The translations under genes were made by a program, and so were the position numbers. Below, in pieces: positions 40,771-50,018 of a stretch of 64,000 nt of DNA (position 1 is the first letter of the stretch; each line of letters starts with the position of its first letter). The notes under the pieces are model-generated. The model saw only the letters and a list, made by a program, of their open reading frames with translations. It was not told the origin of the DNA and did not search any database. The stretch is from Streptomyces humicola (GTDB lineage Bacteria > Actinomycetota > Actinomycetes > Streptomycetales > Streptomycetaceae), in contig NZ_JANFNG010000003.1 of NCBI RefSeq assembly GCF_024436035.1, forward strand, positions 124,001 to 188,000. Reading direction: 5' to 3'.

Positions 40771-40861
40771 CGACAGCGACGACGCCCGGCGCGGCCTGCA
40801 CCCGTCAGGGGAGCGTGCCGCGCGGGCGAGCTGACGCACGGTGAGAAAAGCCGAGGAAGGC

Positions 40862-41902
40862 ATGAGCATGGCCGCTCGACCGGATACGACGCAGACGACG
40901 CAGACGACGCAAGAGGCGTCGGGCGAGACACCTGCGCAGGCCCCGCCCTCACGCGTCACCGGCGGAGTACGTGTCACCTCAACCGAGGGCAGGCAACGAC
41001 GCGCTGGGAAAGGGCTCGTCGAGCGCAGCACCCCCTACCTGCTGATCCTGCCCACCCTGGCGGTCACTGCGGTACTGCTCGGTTACCCGCTGGTGCGCAA
41101 CCTGCTGATCTCGTTCCAGAAGCTGGATCCCTTCCAGCTGATCCAGCACACCACCCAGTGGAACGGCTTCAGCAACTACACATACCTGCTGACCAGCGGC
41201 GACTTCTGGCACACCACGCTCCGCTCGGTCGGCTTCACCGCCGCCAACGTCGTCCTGATCATGCTCGGCGGCACCCTCGTCGGCCTGCTGCTGAACCGTC
41301 TCGGCAAGCGCATGCGGCTGTTCCTCTCGGTCGGCCTGGTCTTCGCCTGGGCGATGCCGATCGTCGCTGGCACCACGGTGTACCAGTGGCTCTTCAACAC
41401 CCAGTACGGCGTCGTCAACTGGTTCCTCAGCGGCTTGGGCTGGCACTCGATGGCGCAGTACGACTGGTTCAGCGGCCAGATGTCGACGTTCGCCGTCATC
41501 ACCCTGATGATTGTGTGGCAGTCGATCCCCTTCGTCGCACTCAACCTGTACGCGGGGCTGACCACCATCGCCACCGAGCTCTTCGAGGCGGCTCGGATGG
41601 ACGGCGCCACGGCGTGGCGCACCTTCCAGTCCGTCACCTTCCCGATACTCAAACCGTTCTTCCTGAGCACGACCTTCCTGGAGATCATCTGGGTCTTCGG
41701 AGCCTTCACCCAGATCTACGCCCTCAACCAGGGCGGTCCCCAGGGACTGACCGAGACCCTTCCCGTCTACGCCTTCATCGAGGGCGCGGGCAACCAGCAC
41801 TACGGCATGGGGGCTGCCATCTCGGTGCTGACCATCCTGATGCTGCTGGTGATGATGTCGTACTACTTCCGGATCATCCTGAGGCAGGAGGACGACCTGT
41901 GA
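40862..41902 (+). CDS. dasB: chitobiose ABC transporter permease DasB
   Basis: 346 residues, six membrane helices. The EAA loop ELFEAARMDGATAWRTFQSV near residue 240 contacts the ATPase. The first 55 residues are polar with a TTQTTQTTQ run. GAGGAAGGC precedes the ATG. The stop overlaps dasC (GTGA). No ATPase gene is in the cluster; in Streptomyces the shared ATPase MsiK serves it. Confidence 0.92.
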   Translation: MSMAARPDTTQTTQTTQEASGETPAQAPPSRVTGGVRVTSTEGRQRRAGKGLVERSTPYLLILPTLAVTAVLLGYPLVRNLLISFQKLDPFQLIQHTTQWNGFSNYTYLLTSGDFWHTTLRSVGFTAANVVLIMLGGTLVGLLLNRLGKRMRLFLSVGLVFAWAMPIVAGTTVYQWLFNTQYGVVNWFLSGLGWHSMAQYDWFSGQMSTFAVITLMIVWQSIPFVALNLYAGLTTIATELFEAARMDGATAWRTFQSVTFPILKPFFLSTTFLEIIWVFGAFTQIYALNQGGPQGLTETLPVYAFIEGAGNQHYGMGAAISVLTILMLLVMMSYYFRIILRQEDDL

Positions 41903-42726
41903 GGCGCTCGCTCTTCGGACGCGTCTGGCCCAATGCCATCGCCGTCGTCCTCTTCCTGTTCTTCATCTTCCCCGTCTACTGGATGGTGGTCACGGCCTTC
42001 AAGCCGGACCTCGACATCATCAGCAAGACGCCTGTCTTCATCCCGTTCGATGCCACGCTCACGCACTTCGCCAAGGCGGTCGACGCGTCCGGCTTCTGGA
42101 CACTGGTCCGTAACAGCTTCACCGCGACACTCGGCGCGGTGGCACTGTCGCTGCTGATCGCGCTGCTCGCCTCGTTCGCCGTGGCCCGGATGCGGTTCAG
42201 AGGACGCAAAGCGTTCATCCTGCTGATCATGGTGGCGCAGATGGCGCCCTGGCAGGTGCTGCCGATCGCCATCTACCTGATCGTCCGCGACCGGAACATG
42301 CTCAACAGCGTCGTCCCGCTGATCCTCTTCTACATGATGATGGTCCTGCCGTTCACCATCTGGGTGCTCCGCGGCTTCGTCGCGGCCGTACCCAAGGAAC
42401 TGGAGGAATCCGCACTCGTCGACGGCTGCACCCGCCTGCAGGCCTTCGTCAGGATCGTCTTCCCGCTGCTCGCTCCCGGACTCATGGCCACCTCGCTGTT
42501 CGGCTTCATCACCGCCTGGAACGAGTTCCCGCTCGTGCTGATCCTCAACAAGGACAGCGGGCAGACGCTGCCGCTGTGGCTGACGCAGTTCCAGACCACC
42601 TTCGGCGACGACTGGGGAGCCACCATGGCCGCCTCCACGCTGTTCACGATTCCCGTGCTGATCGTCTTCCTCGTCCTGCAGCGCCGGGCCGTGGGCGGCC
42701 TGACGGCCGGGGCGGTGAAGGGATGA
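41899..42726 (+). CDS. dasC: chitobiose ABC transporter permease DasC
   Basis: 275 residues with six membrane helices; EAA loop ELEESALVDGCTRLQAFVRI. GTG start within the dasB stop and a four-base overlap with dasD at the end, so dasB-C-D form one coupled unit. Confidence 0.92.
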   Translation: MRRSLFGRVWPNAIAVVLFLFFIFPVYWMVVTAFKPDLDIISKTPVFIPFDATLTHFAKAVDASGFWTLVRNSFTATLGAVALSLLIALLASFAVARMRFRGRKAFILLIMVAQMAPWQVLPIAIYLIVRDRNMLNSVVPLILFYMMMVLPFTIWVLRGFVAAVPKELEESALVDGCTRLQAFVRIVFPLLAPGLMATSLFGFITAWNEFPLVLILNKDSGQTLPLWLTQFQTTFGDDWGATMAASTLFTIPVLIVFLVLQRRAVGGLTAGAVKG

Positions 42727-44309
42727 CCACGCTGATCACGGATACCCTCACCCGCGACGCGCTCGCCGTTCTCCAGCCGGGGTTCACCGGCACCACCGCG
42801 CCCGACTGGCTGCTGCGCAGGCTCGGCGAAGGGCTGGGCTCGGTCGCGCTCTTCTCCCGCAACATCGAGACTCCCGGACAACTCGCAGCGCTCACCACCC
42901 GGTTGCGCGCGGAGGCTCCCGAGGTGATCGTCGCCGCGGACGAGGAGGGGGGCGACGTCACCCGTCTGGAGGCGCGCAGCGGATCCTCCTTCCCCGGCAA
43001 CCATGCGCTCGGCGCCGTCGACGACACCGACCTCACCCGGGCCGTCGCCCGCGAGCTGGGACGACGCCTCGCCTCCTGCGGCGTCAACCTCAACTGGGCG
43101 CCGTCCGCCGACGTCAACTCCAACCCCGACAACCCGGTCATCGGCGTACGGTCGTTCGGCGACGACCCCGAGCTGGTCGCCCGTCACACCGCCGCGTACG
43201 TCGAGGGGCTGCAGCAGGCCGGGGTGGCCGCATGCACCAAGCACTTCCCCGGCCACGGCGACACCTCGGTCGACTCCCACCACGACCTGCCGCGCATCGA
43301 CGCCGACCTGACGACGCTTTACGCCCGTGAGCTGGTGCCGTTCCGGGCCGCGCTCGCCGCGGGCACCAAAGCCGTCATGAGCGCCCACATCCTGCTGCCC
43401 GCCGTGGACCGCTTGCTGCCCGCCACCCTCAGCCCCGCGGCCCTCACCGGCCTGCTGCGCTCTCCCGTGAGCGAGGGAGGGCTCGGCTACGACGGGGTGA
43501 TCGCCACCGACGCCGTCGAGATGCGCGCCATCTCCGCGACGTACGGCATCGAGCAGGGCACCGTGCTCGCGCTCGCGGCCGGAGCTGACGCCGTCTGCGT
43601 GGGCGGCGGCCTCGCCGACGAGGAGACCGTGCTGCGGCTGCGCGACGCGCTGGTGCGGGCGGTACGGGAGGGCGAGTTGCCGGAGGAACGGCTGGCGCAG
43701 GCCGCGGCACGGGTCAGGGCGCTCGGCGCATGGGCGCGCACAGCCGCACGGGAAGCCCAGGGTGCACGGGGGCCGGGCGCGCGGGAGGGGAGCGCGCCCG
43801 GCCCCGGGGACGGCAGGTTCGGGGACGGGCAGATCGGGCTGGTCGCCGCGCGGCGGGCGCTGCGTGTGACCCGCAACGCAGGCCCGTACGATCCGCCCAC
43901 CGGCCCGGTGTACGTCGCCGCCTTCACCCCCGTGGCCAACATCGCCGTCGGCGACACCACTCCCTGGGGGGTCGGCGCCGAGCTGGAGCGCCTCCTGCCC
44001 GGCACCGGCACGGCCACGTACCGCGAGTCCGACGCCCAGGAAAGGGGTCTGACCTCGTTGGTCGCAAATGTGCTCCGGTCAGCCGCGGACCGTAGGATCG
44101 TCATCGTGGTTCGCGACGTTCACCGTCACGGGTGGATGGCGGCTGCACTGCATGCCCTGCTCGCCGCACGACCCGATGCGGTCGTCGTCGAGATGGGCGT
44201 GCCGCAGGCGCCCCCGGCCGGAGCGCTGCACATCGCGACCCATGGCGCTGCCCGCGTCTGCGGGCGCGCAGCCGCGGAAGTCATCGCCGGCGACGGAGCC
44301 GGCCTGTGA
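42723..44309 (+). CDS. dasD: glycoside hydrolase family 3 beta-N-acetylhexosaminidase DasD
   Basis: 528 residues. KHFPGHGDTSVDSHHDLP is the GH3 NagZ-type motif with the His/Asp acid-base pair; the nucleophile is the Asp in VIATDAVEM. A Gly/Pro/Arg-rich linker (about 345-375) leads to a second domain. No signal peptide, so it cuts imported chitobiose to GlcNAc inside the cell. Confidence 0.9.
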   Translation: MTTLITDTLTRDALAVLQPGFTGTTAPDWLLRRLGEGLGSVALFSRNIETPGQLAALTTRLRAEAPEVIVAADEEGGDVTRLEARSGSSFPGNHALGAVDDTDLTRAVARELGRRLASCGVNLNWAPSADVNSNPDNPVIGVRSFGDDPELVARHTAAYVEGLQQAGVAACTKHFPGHGDTSVDSHHDLPRIDADLTTLYARELVPFRAALAAGTKAVMSAHILLPAVDRLLPATLSPAALTGLLRSPVSEGGLGYDGVIATDAVEMRAISATYGIEQGTVLALAAGADAVCVGGGLADEETVLRLRDALVRAVREGELPEERLAQAAARVRALGAWARTAAREAQGARGPGAREGSAPGPGDGRFGDGQIGLVAARRALRVTRNAGPYDPPTGPVYVAAFTPVANIAVGDTTPWGVGAELERLLPGTGTATYRESDAQERGLTSLVANVLRSAADRRIVIVVRDVHRHGWMAAALHALLAARPDAVVVEMGVPQAPPAGALHIATHGAARVCGRAAAEVIAGDGAGL

Positions 44310-44349
44310 GCCGCGGGTGAGAAGTCAACACAGCCTGGAGGCTCATCGC

Positions 44350-45462
44350 ATGTCCGCCACGAACCCGACCCCGCAGGCTCCTGCCCCCGGGACCGGTGCC
44401 GCTGTGCAGCCCGAAACCGCTGGACAGCCGGGACGGATCATGTCCGGCGAAATGGCCCAGCAGCCTGCAGTGCTGCGCCGCATCCTCGACGCGGGCGCGC
44501 CGAGGATCCGCGAGATCGCCGAGCGGATCGCGGCACGCAACCCGCGGTTCGTCCTGCTCACCGCGCGCGGCACGTCCGACAACGCCGCCCTGTACGCGAA
44601 GTACCTGATCGAGGTGCTGCTCGGCAAGCCGGCCGGTCTGACCTCGATGTCCACCACGACCGCGTACGGGGCCCGCCCGGACCTCACCGACGTGCTGGTG
44701 ATCACCGTCAGCCAGTCCGGCGGCTCGCCCGACCTCGTCGCCTCCACCGAGGCCGCCCGTGCCGCCGGTGCGATCACCCTCGCGGTGACCAACAACCCCG
44801 ACTCGCCGCTCGCCGAGGTCTCCGAGTTCCACATCGACGTACTCGCGGGACCGGAGAAGGCGCTGCCCGCCACCAAGACGTACACCGCAGAGCTGCTCGC
44901 GCTCTACCTCTTCGTCGAGGGACTGCGCGGCGGCGACGGCTCGGCGGCCAAGGGGCTGCCGGAGCTCGCCGACCAGATCCTCGCCCGCAAGGACGAGGTC
45001 AAGGCGCTCGCCGGCCGCTACCGCTTCGCCGAGCGGCTGGTCCTCACCTCCCGCGGCTACGGCTACCCGACCGCCAAGGAGGCGGCGCTGAAGCTGATGG
45101 AGACCAGCTACATCCCGGCGCTCTCCTTCTCCGGCGCGGATCTGCTGCACGGTCCGCTCGCGATGGTCGACAACGTCTCGCCGGTGATCGCCATCGTCAC
45201 CGACGGCAAGGGCGGCAAGGCGCTGCAGCCGGTGCTCGACCGGCTGCGCGGGCGCGGCGCCGATCTCGTCGTCATCGGCAACGAGCGTCAGGTGGAGGCG
45301 GCCTCCGCGGGGTTCGTCCTGCCGACGGAGGGGGTCGCGGAGGAGGTCCAGCCGATTCTGGAGATCATCCCGCTGCAGATGCTCGCCTACGAGATCACCA
45401 TCGCCCGTGGCCAGGACCCGGACGCGCCGCGTGCGCTGGCGAAGGTCACCGAGACGAGGTAG
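44350..45462 (+). CDS. nagB: SIS-domain glucosamine-6-phosphate deaminase/isomerase
   Basis: 370 residues with two SIS domains (LLTARGTSDNAALYAKYLIE; LTSRGYGYPTAKEAALKLME). No glutaminase domain, so it resembles the C-terminal half of GlmS, as do NagB-II/AgaS enzymes. It would turn glucosamine-6-phosphate into fructose-6-phosphate and ammonia, ending the das pathway. GGAGG lies eight bases upstream. Symbol from position in the das cluster. Confidence 0.85.
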   Translation: MSATNPTPQAPAPGTGAAVQPETAGQPGRIMSGEMAQQPAVLRRILDAGAPRIREIAERIAARNPRFVLLTARGTSDNAALYAKYLIEVLLGKPAGLTSMSTTTAYGARPDLTDVLVITVSQSGGSPDLVASTEAARAAGAITLAVTNNPDSPLAEVSEFHIDVLAGPEKALPATKTYTAELLALYLFVEGLRGGDGSAAKGLPELADQILARKDEVKALAGRYRFAERLVLTSRGYGYPTAKEAALKLMETSYIPALSFSGADLLHGPLAMVDNVSPVIAIVTDGKGGKALQPVLDRLRGRGADLVVIGNERQVEAASAGFVLPTEGVAEEVQPILEIIPLQMLAYEITIARGQDPDAPRALAKVTETR

Positions 45463-45812
45463 GTGAGGTAGGTGGTGAGCGGCTGACGCCGCGGGCCGCG
45501 GCGCCGGGAAGGGACCCTCAGCCCTTTCAGCGCCGCAGCCCGGAGCTGCCAGTCGGCTCCTGCACCGCGGAGTGTGCGGTTCCCCGCGGCCGGTTCGGCC
45601 GACTCGAAGAGGCCCGAGGCGCAGTCAGGGCAGAAGGCGCCGAGGGCCTCGTTCCGTCCTCCTGTGCGGGGAGGGCGGAAGCGATGCTGTTTCAATTGTG
45701 GACTAGACCACTCTTCGCTGTCCACAGGAGTCCACAAGCAGGAGTCCACAAGTAAAGAGTCCGCATGTGGCTGGATGCGAGCCTACCCCCGCGACGCAAG
45801 TAGGCTCACGGT
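45463..45812. other. 350-base gap with a dre-like palindrome and TCCACA repeats
   Basis: No convincing gene. 45609-45650 can form a hairpin from GAGGCCC/GGGCCTC and GGCGC/GCGCC, a possible terminator for nagB. TGTGGACTAGACCACT at 45697-45712 matches the DasR consensus at 12 of 16 bases. CAGGAGTCCACAAG is repeated in tandem at 45725-45738 and 45739-45752, preceded by CTGTCCACA. An ORF on the minus strand (45749-45387) runs into nagB antisense and is not called. Confidence 0.6.
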
Positions 45813-47279
45813 GTGCCCTCCATGAACGACCTCGTACGCCAGCACACTGCACTCGGGACCGAAGACCTCGAGTGGCTGCACCTGCTGGTCTCGGAGTGGC
45901 AGCTGCTCTCCGACCTCTCCTTCGCCGACCTCGTGCTGTGGGTTCCCACGCGCGACGGGACGCGCTACGTCTCCGTGGCGCAGATGCGGCCCAACACCGG
46001 GCCCACCTCCTATCAGGACGACATGGTCGGCCACCTGGTTCCGCGCGGCCGGCGCCCGATGCTCGATGCGGCGCTCGACGAGGGACGCATCGTGCGCGAG
46101 GGCGACCCCGAGTGGCGCGAGGAGGTGCCGGTACGGGTCGAGTCCATCCCCGTACGACGTGAGGGCCGCGTGCTCGGCGTGATCGCGCGCAACACCAACC
46201 TGCTCACGGTGCGCACACCGAGCCGGCTGGAGCTCACGTATCTGCAGAGCGCCTCCGACCTCGCGCAGATGATCGCCGCAGGATCGTTTCCCTTCCCTGC
46301 CGAACAGGTCGACATGGACGCCTCGCCGCGCGCCGGCGACGGTCTGATCAGGCTCGACGCAGAGGGCGTGGTGCAGTACGCGAGCCCCAACGCCCTCTCC
46401 GCCTACCACCGGCTCGGGCTCGCTGCCGATCTCGTCGGCCTCCACCTCGGCAAGATCACCGCGGAGCTCGCGCCCTCGCGCGGTCCCGTCGACGAGGCGC
46501 TGGAGAAGCTGGCCAGCGGCTGGGCACCCCGCGAGACGGAGGTCGAGGGCGGCGACGGCGTCATCCAGCTGCGCGCGATCCCCCTCAAGCCCAAGGGAAC
46601 GCGGATCGGTTCGCTGGTGCTGCTGCGCGACGTGACCGAACTGCGCCGCCGCGAACGGGAGTTGATCACCAAGGACGCCACCATCCGGGAGATCCACCAC
46701 CGGGTGAAGAACAACCTGCAGACGGTGGCGGCGCTGCTGCGGCTCCAGGCACGGCGGATGGACTCCGACAAGGCACGCGGTGCGCTGGAAGAGGCGGTAC
46801 GGCGGGTCGGCTCGATCGCGATCGTCCACGAGACGCTGTCGCAGAACCTCGACGAGCGGGTCGAGTTCGATGACATCGCCGACCGTGTGATCGCCATGGT
46901 CTCGGAGCTCTCGCCGGGCCGGGTGACGGCGTCCCGCACGGGCCGCTTCGGCATCCTCACCGCGGAGACGGCGACGCCGCTGTCGATGGTGCTCACCGAA
47001 CTGCTCCAGAACGCCCTGGAACACGGTTTCGGCCCGGCCCGGCGCGGCAGGGTCGAGGTGGGCGCCGTGCGCGGCTCCGACCGTCTGCTGATCACCATCG
47101 AGGACGACGGCCGCGGCCTCCCCGAGGGCTTCGACCCGCAACGTGCCGGGAACTTGGGCCTCCAGATCGTCCGCACGCTGGTGGTAGGGGAGTTGAGCGG
47201 CACGTTTGACATGACCCCCGCCCCCTCCGGCGGCACCCGCGTGACCTTGGACATCCCCCTCGCCGACCCCGAGCCCTAG
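45813..47279 (+). CDS. pdtaS: PdtaS-type sensor histidine kinase
   Basis: 488 residues, no membrane segment. N-terminal GAF-like domain (about 1-165), a PAS-like domain (about 175-275), then a HisKA_2 domain with the phosphoacceptor in REIHHRVKNNLQT (H295/H296) and an ATPase domain (TELLQNALEHGF; EDDGRGLPEGF). The partner is usually PdtaR, an RNA-binding antiterminator, not seen here. GTG 45813 is used; ATG 45822 is possible. Confidence 0.88.
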   Translation: MPSMNDLVRQHTALGTEDLEWLHLLVSEWQLLSDLSFADLVLWVPTRDGTRYVSVAQMRPNTGPTSYQDDMVGHLVPRGRRPMLDAALDEGRIVREGDPEWREEVPVRVESIPVRREGRVLGVIARNTNLLTVRTPSRLELTYLQSASDLAQMIAAGSFPFPAEQVDMDASPRAGDGLIRLDAEGVVQYASPNALSAYHRLGLAADLVGLHLGKITAELAPSRGPVDEALEKLASGWAPRETEVEGGDGVIQLRAIPLKPKGTRIGSLVLLRDVTELRRRERELITKDATIREIHHRVKNNLQTVAALLRLQARRMDSDKARGALEEAVRRVGSIAIVHETLSQNLDERVEFDDIADRVIAMVSELSPGRVTASRTGRFGILTAETATPLSMVLTELLQNALEHGFGPARRGRVEVGAVRGSDRLLITIEDDGRGLPEGFDPQRAGNLGLQIVRTLVVGELSGTFDMTPAPSGGTRVTLDIPLADPEP

Positions 47280-47728
47280 CGCTCGCCCTGCGCCGGGCAA
47301 GAAGAACGGGCCCCGGGCTCGACGACCGTGCCCGCAGAGGCTGGGGGCGAAGCCCTCAGCGACGGTGCGCTCCAGCGTGCGTTGCGACAGAGGCGAATTC
47401 CCGCCGGTGGTGGGCCCGGCGCGCGGGGGGCGAAGCCGCCGGGATGGTGGTTCCGGGGCGGGTGTCGTCGAGGGTTCGGGGGAGTAGGGCCCGCGTGGCG
47501 GTGCGTCGGGAGGGCGCCCTCGGGCGGGGTGGGTCCCGTGCATGTGTCACCGGGGGTTCGGGGCGAAGCTCCCGGGATGGTGGTCACGGAGCATGTGTCA
47601 TACGGGGGTTCGCGGGCCGAGTTCCCGGGGGGGTCTCAGAGCACGCGTCACCGCAGGAGGGCCCGGGGGGCGAAGCCCCCCGGAGCATGAGGTGTTGGGC
47701 ACGGGCCCTTCGGGCCCGGAAAGCATCG
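47280..47728. repeat. GC-rich non-coding stretch with four GGGGCGAAGC hairpin repeats
   Basis: No gene with normal codon use. GGGGCGAAGC-type palindromes occur near 47343, 47426, 47559 and 47668, several followed by CCGGGATGGTGGT and preceded by GGGTTCGGGG or CATGTGTCA motifs. Each can fold into a stable hairpin. Some may end pdtaS transcription. Open frames here are by-products of the high GC content. Confidence 0.6.
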
Positions 47729-47754
47729 AGCCCCGGTCGGAACCGACCGGGGCT
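47729..47754. terminator. terminator between pdtaS and wblE
   Basis: Perfect 12-bp inverted repeat (47729-47740, 47743-47754) with a two-base loop, plus a GGGCCC-TTC-GGGCCC hairpin at 47704-47717. Placed to stop wblE transcription and anything reading out of pdtaS. Confidence 0.8.
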
Positions 47755-47891
47755 GTTGCCTACTGCCTTGTGCTCTTGTGTCTCTGTGCTGCGCGATCAC
47801 GGCTCTGCGCGCTGCGGCTCGGGGACGGTCACTGCGTTCCGTACGTGTGTTGTACGGCCGCGCCGTGACGTTCGGGCACGAAGGGCGGGCG

Positions 47892-48149
47892 TCAGGCGCT
47901 GACGTTGCGCGCCCGGTTGCGGGCGGCGCGGCGCTTCATCGCGCGGCGCTCGTCCTCGCTGAGGCCACCCCAGACACCGGCGTCCTGACCGGACTCCAGC
48001 GCCCACTGCAGGCACTGCTCCATGACGGGGCAGCGACGGCAGACGGCCTTGGCTTCCTCGATCTGCAGCAGCGCAGGACCGGTGTTGCCGATCGGGAAGA
48101 AGAGCTCCGGGTCTTCCTCGCGGCAAATGGCGCGATGACGCCAGTCCAT
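47892..48149 (-). CDS. wblE: WhiB-family iron-sulfur regulator WblE (WhiB1-like)
   Basis: 85 residues. The [4Fe-4S] cysteines are C9, C37, C40 and C46 (CxxC in the middle), followed by GVWGG (58-62) and a basic tail KRRAARNRAR for DNA contact. WblE/WhiB1 is an essential-type member that partners with the main sigma factor. GGAG lies about eight bases before the ATG. Confidence 0.95.
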   Translation of the reverse strand: MDWRHRAICREEDPELFFPIGNTGPALLQIEEAKAVCRRCPVMEQCLQWALESGQDAGVWGGLSEDERRAMKRRAARNRARNVSA

Positions 48150-48475
48150 GTCTGCTCCAACTCCTGGTGTGTTGCTGTCACGTGCTTGTGAATGTGAACG
48201 CTTTCACGAATCCTCCCGAAACAACGGACCGACAGCCAGTCTCCTGGCGCGGACCGCGGAAGGAAGAGGAGGGTTCGGGCTTTCGAGGGGTTCCATGGGG
48301 TTCCGTGGAAGGCCCCTTCCGATCGCCAAGAAGAGACTCGCAAACCTCGGCGGCGGATACAACCCCTTCCTGGAAGTTTTTTTTGATTCCTCGGTGTCGC
48401 GTCGATCACAGCCGTACTTCCATGGGGTGCAGGTGAGGGTAAACGTTCGAGTGAAAGGACTTTGGGCCCTACCAC
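48150..48475. other. 326-base leader/promoter region of wblE
   Basis: No gene. GTGAACGCTTTCAC at 48194-48207 is an inverted repeat (GTGAA/TTCAC) about 45 bases before wblE, a possible operator. A run of eight T on the plus strand lies at about 48378-48385. The lipid-kinase gene ends at 48476, so wblE may also receive read-through from it. Confidence 0.5.
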
Positions 48476-49453
48476 TCACACAATCACACGCAGTGCACGG
48501 CGTACGCCTGTGAAGGTTGCGCTGACACGGAGCCCAAGGTGGTCACCGTCGACCTGAAACGGCAGTGGCGCCTGGGATTGCAAGGTGAACTCGGTGAGGT
48601 CGTGCAGGGACACCACGTGCTTGCCCTTGGGCCCGCGCTCCGCTGTGGAACGGAGCAGCTGCGACCCGTGACGGGCGGCCGGCAGCGGCGACAGCTTGGT
48701 GAGCGCGAGCACGTCGAGGGCCGTGTCGAAGGAGGCCTCGGGCGTGGCGTAGACGGGACGGTTCCCGAGGAACGTCCACGGAGAGGTATTGCACACTATG
48801 GCGAGCACGAGCTCGTCGATCGTCTCGACCGTACCGTCGGCGGGTTTGCTGAGCGTGATCGACCCATGGCGCCGGTTCCGCTCGCCCAGGAACTGCCGTG
48901 CGACCTGACGCATGTAGAGAGCGTGCGTCGAGCGCTTGCCGCGCTGCCGCTGCTGCTCCACCCGGCCGACCACGCCGGCGTCGAAACCGAACCCCGCACA
49001 GAAGGTGAACCAGCGCGACGGTACCCCCTCGTCCTCGGTGCCCGGGGTGCCGCTGACCCGGCCGAGGCCGACCGTGCGTTCGCTCCCCTCGTGCAACGCG
49101 TTGAGCAGCGCGCCGGTCGCCTCCACCGCGTCGTTGGGCAGGCCGAGTGCGCGGGCGAAGACGTTGGTGCTGCCGCCGGGGACTACCGCGAGACGGGGGA
49201 GTGCCTCGAGCGAAGGGCCGTTGTGCAGCAGGCCGTTGACCACCTCGTTGACGGTCCCGTCGCCGCCGAGGGCCACGACGAGGGCGATCTCGCCGCCCTC
49301 CGCGGCGCGGCGTGCGGCGTCCCGGGCGTGACCGCGGTACTCGGTGGTGACAACATCCAGCTTCAGGTCGCTTGCGAGCGCGTGGATGAGGACGTCCCGG
49401 GTCCGCGCACCGGTGGTGGTGGCCGTCGGGTTGACCACGAGAAGCGCGCGCAT
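48476..49453 (-). CDS. diacylglycerol kinase family lipid kinase
   Basis: 325 residues. GGDGTVNEVVNGL (about 63-75) is the nucleotide-binding glycine loop, and VVPGGSTNVFARALGLP is the second family motif. ATG 49453 begins MRALLVVNPTA, the family's usual first strand. It phosphorylates diacylglycerol or a related lipid at the membrane. Confidence 0.88.
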   Translation of the reverse strand: MRALLVVNPTATTTGARTRDVLIHALASDLKLDVVTTEYRGHARDAARRAAEGGEIALVVALGGDGTVNEVVNGLLHNGPSLEALPRLAVVPGGSTNVFARALGLPNDAVEATGALLNALHEGSERTVGLGRVSGTPGTEDEGVPSRWFTFCAGFGFDAGVVGRVEQQRQRGKRSTHALYMRQVARQFLGERNRRHGSITLSKPADGTVETIDELVLAIVCNTSPWTFLGNRPVYATPEASFDTALDVLALTKLSPLPAARHGSQLLRSTAERGPKGKHVVSLHDLTEFTLQSQAPLPFQVDGDHLGLRVSATFTGVRRALRVIV

Positions 49454-49539
49454 GAGTGGAAGACTACCTACCCACCGGTACCCGGGCCCTGCGAGGGCCG
49501 GGCCGCTCCACGGCGTGAGTGCCGGGCTACCCTGCTGAG

Positions 49540-49980
49540 GTGAGCTCCCAGCAGAAGACCGCGCCTGAAGCCGCGGACACCACCGCGCGGCGGCCGCGCA
49601 GGCTGACCGCCGCTGCCGCACTCGCCGCCCTGCAGGGCGTGGCGCTGGCGCTCGGCGGCGTGTACATGATGGCGATGCCGATCGTCGGGCATCCGGCGAG
49701 TGTCCAGGAGGCCGAGATGGGCGGCCTCACGGTTCTCGCGATGGCCGCGCTGCCGCTCGCCGCGGCGTACGGGCTGTGGCACGCCCGGCGTTGGAGCCGT
49801 GGGCCGGTGCTCATCATCGAACTCATCGCCCTGCCAGCGGCCTGGACCATGGCGCACTACGGTGCTGCGATGCTCGCCGCCGCCGTGGCGCTCGGCGTTG
49901 TCGCCATCGCCGAACTCGTGCTGCTCGTCCACCCGGCGGCGGCGGACGCGCTGGGCATCCGCCGGGCCGCCGAGGGCTGA
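49540..49980 (+). CDS. integral membrane protein, unknown
   Basis: 146 residues with four hydrophobic segments and a polar N-terminus of about 22 residues. The GTG at 49540 is chosen; another GTG at 49519 is in frame. Divergent from the lipid kinase and convergent with sigH. Family is common in Streptomyces at this place; function unknown. Confidence 0.75.
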   Translation: MSSQQKTAPEAADTTARRPRRLTAAAALAALQGVALALGGVYMMAMPIVGHPASVQEAEMGGLTVLAMAALPLAAAYGLWHARRWSRGPVLIIELIALPAAWTMAHYGAAMLAAAVALGVVAIAELVLLVHPAAADALGIRRAAEG

Positions 49981-50018
49981 CGGCCTGCCGGCGCGGCCTC
50001 GTCACGCCCCGCCGCTCG

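Noticed and set aside
45387-45749. 120-codon minus-strand frame with a CPDC motif after nagB
   Set aside because: It runs 76 bases into nagB antisense, has no convincing ribosome site and no recognisable domain.
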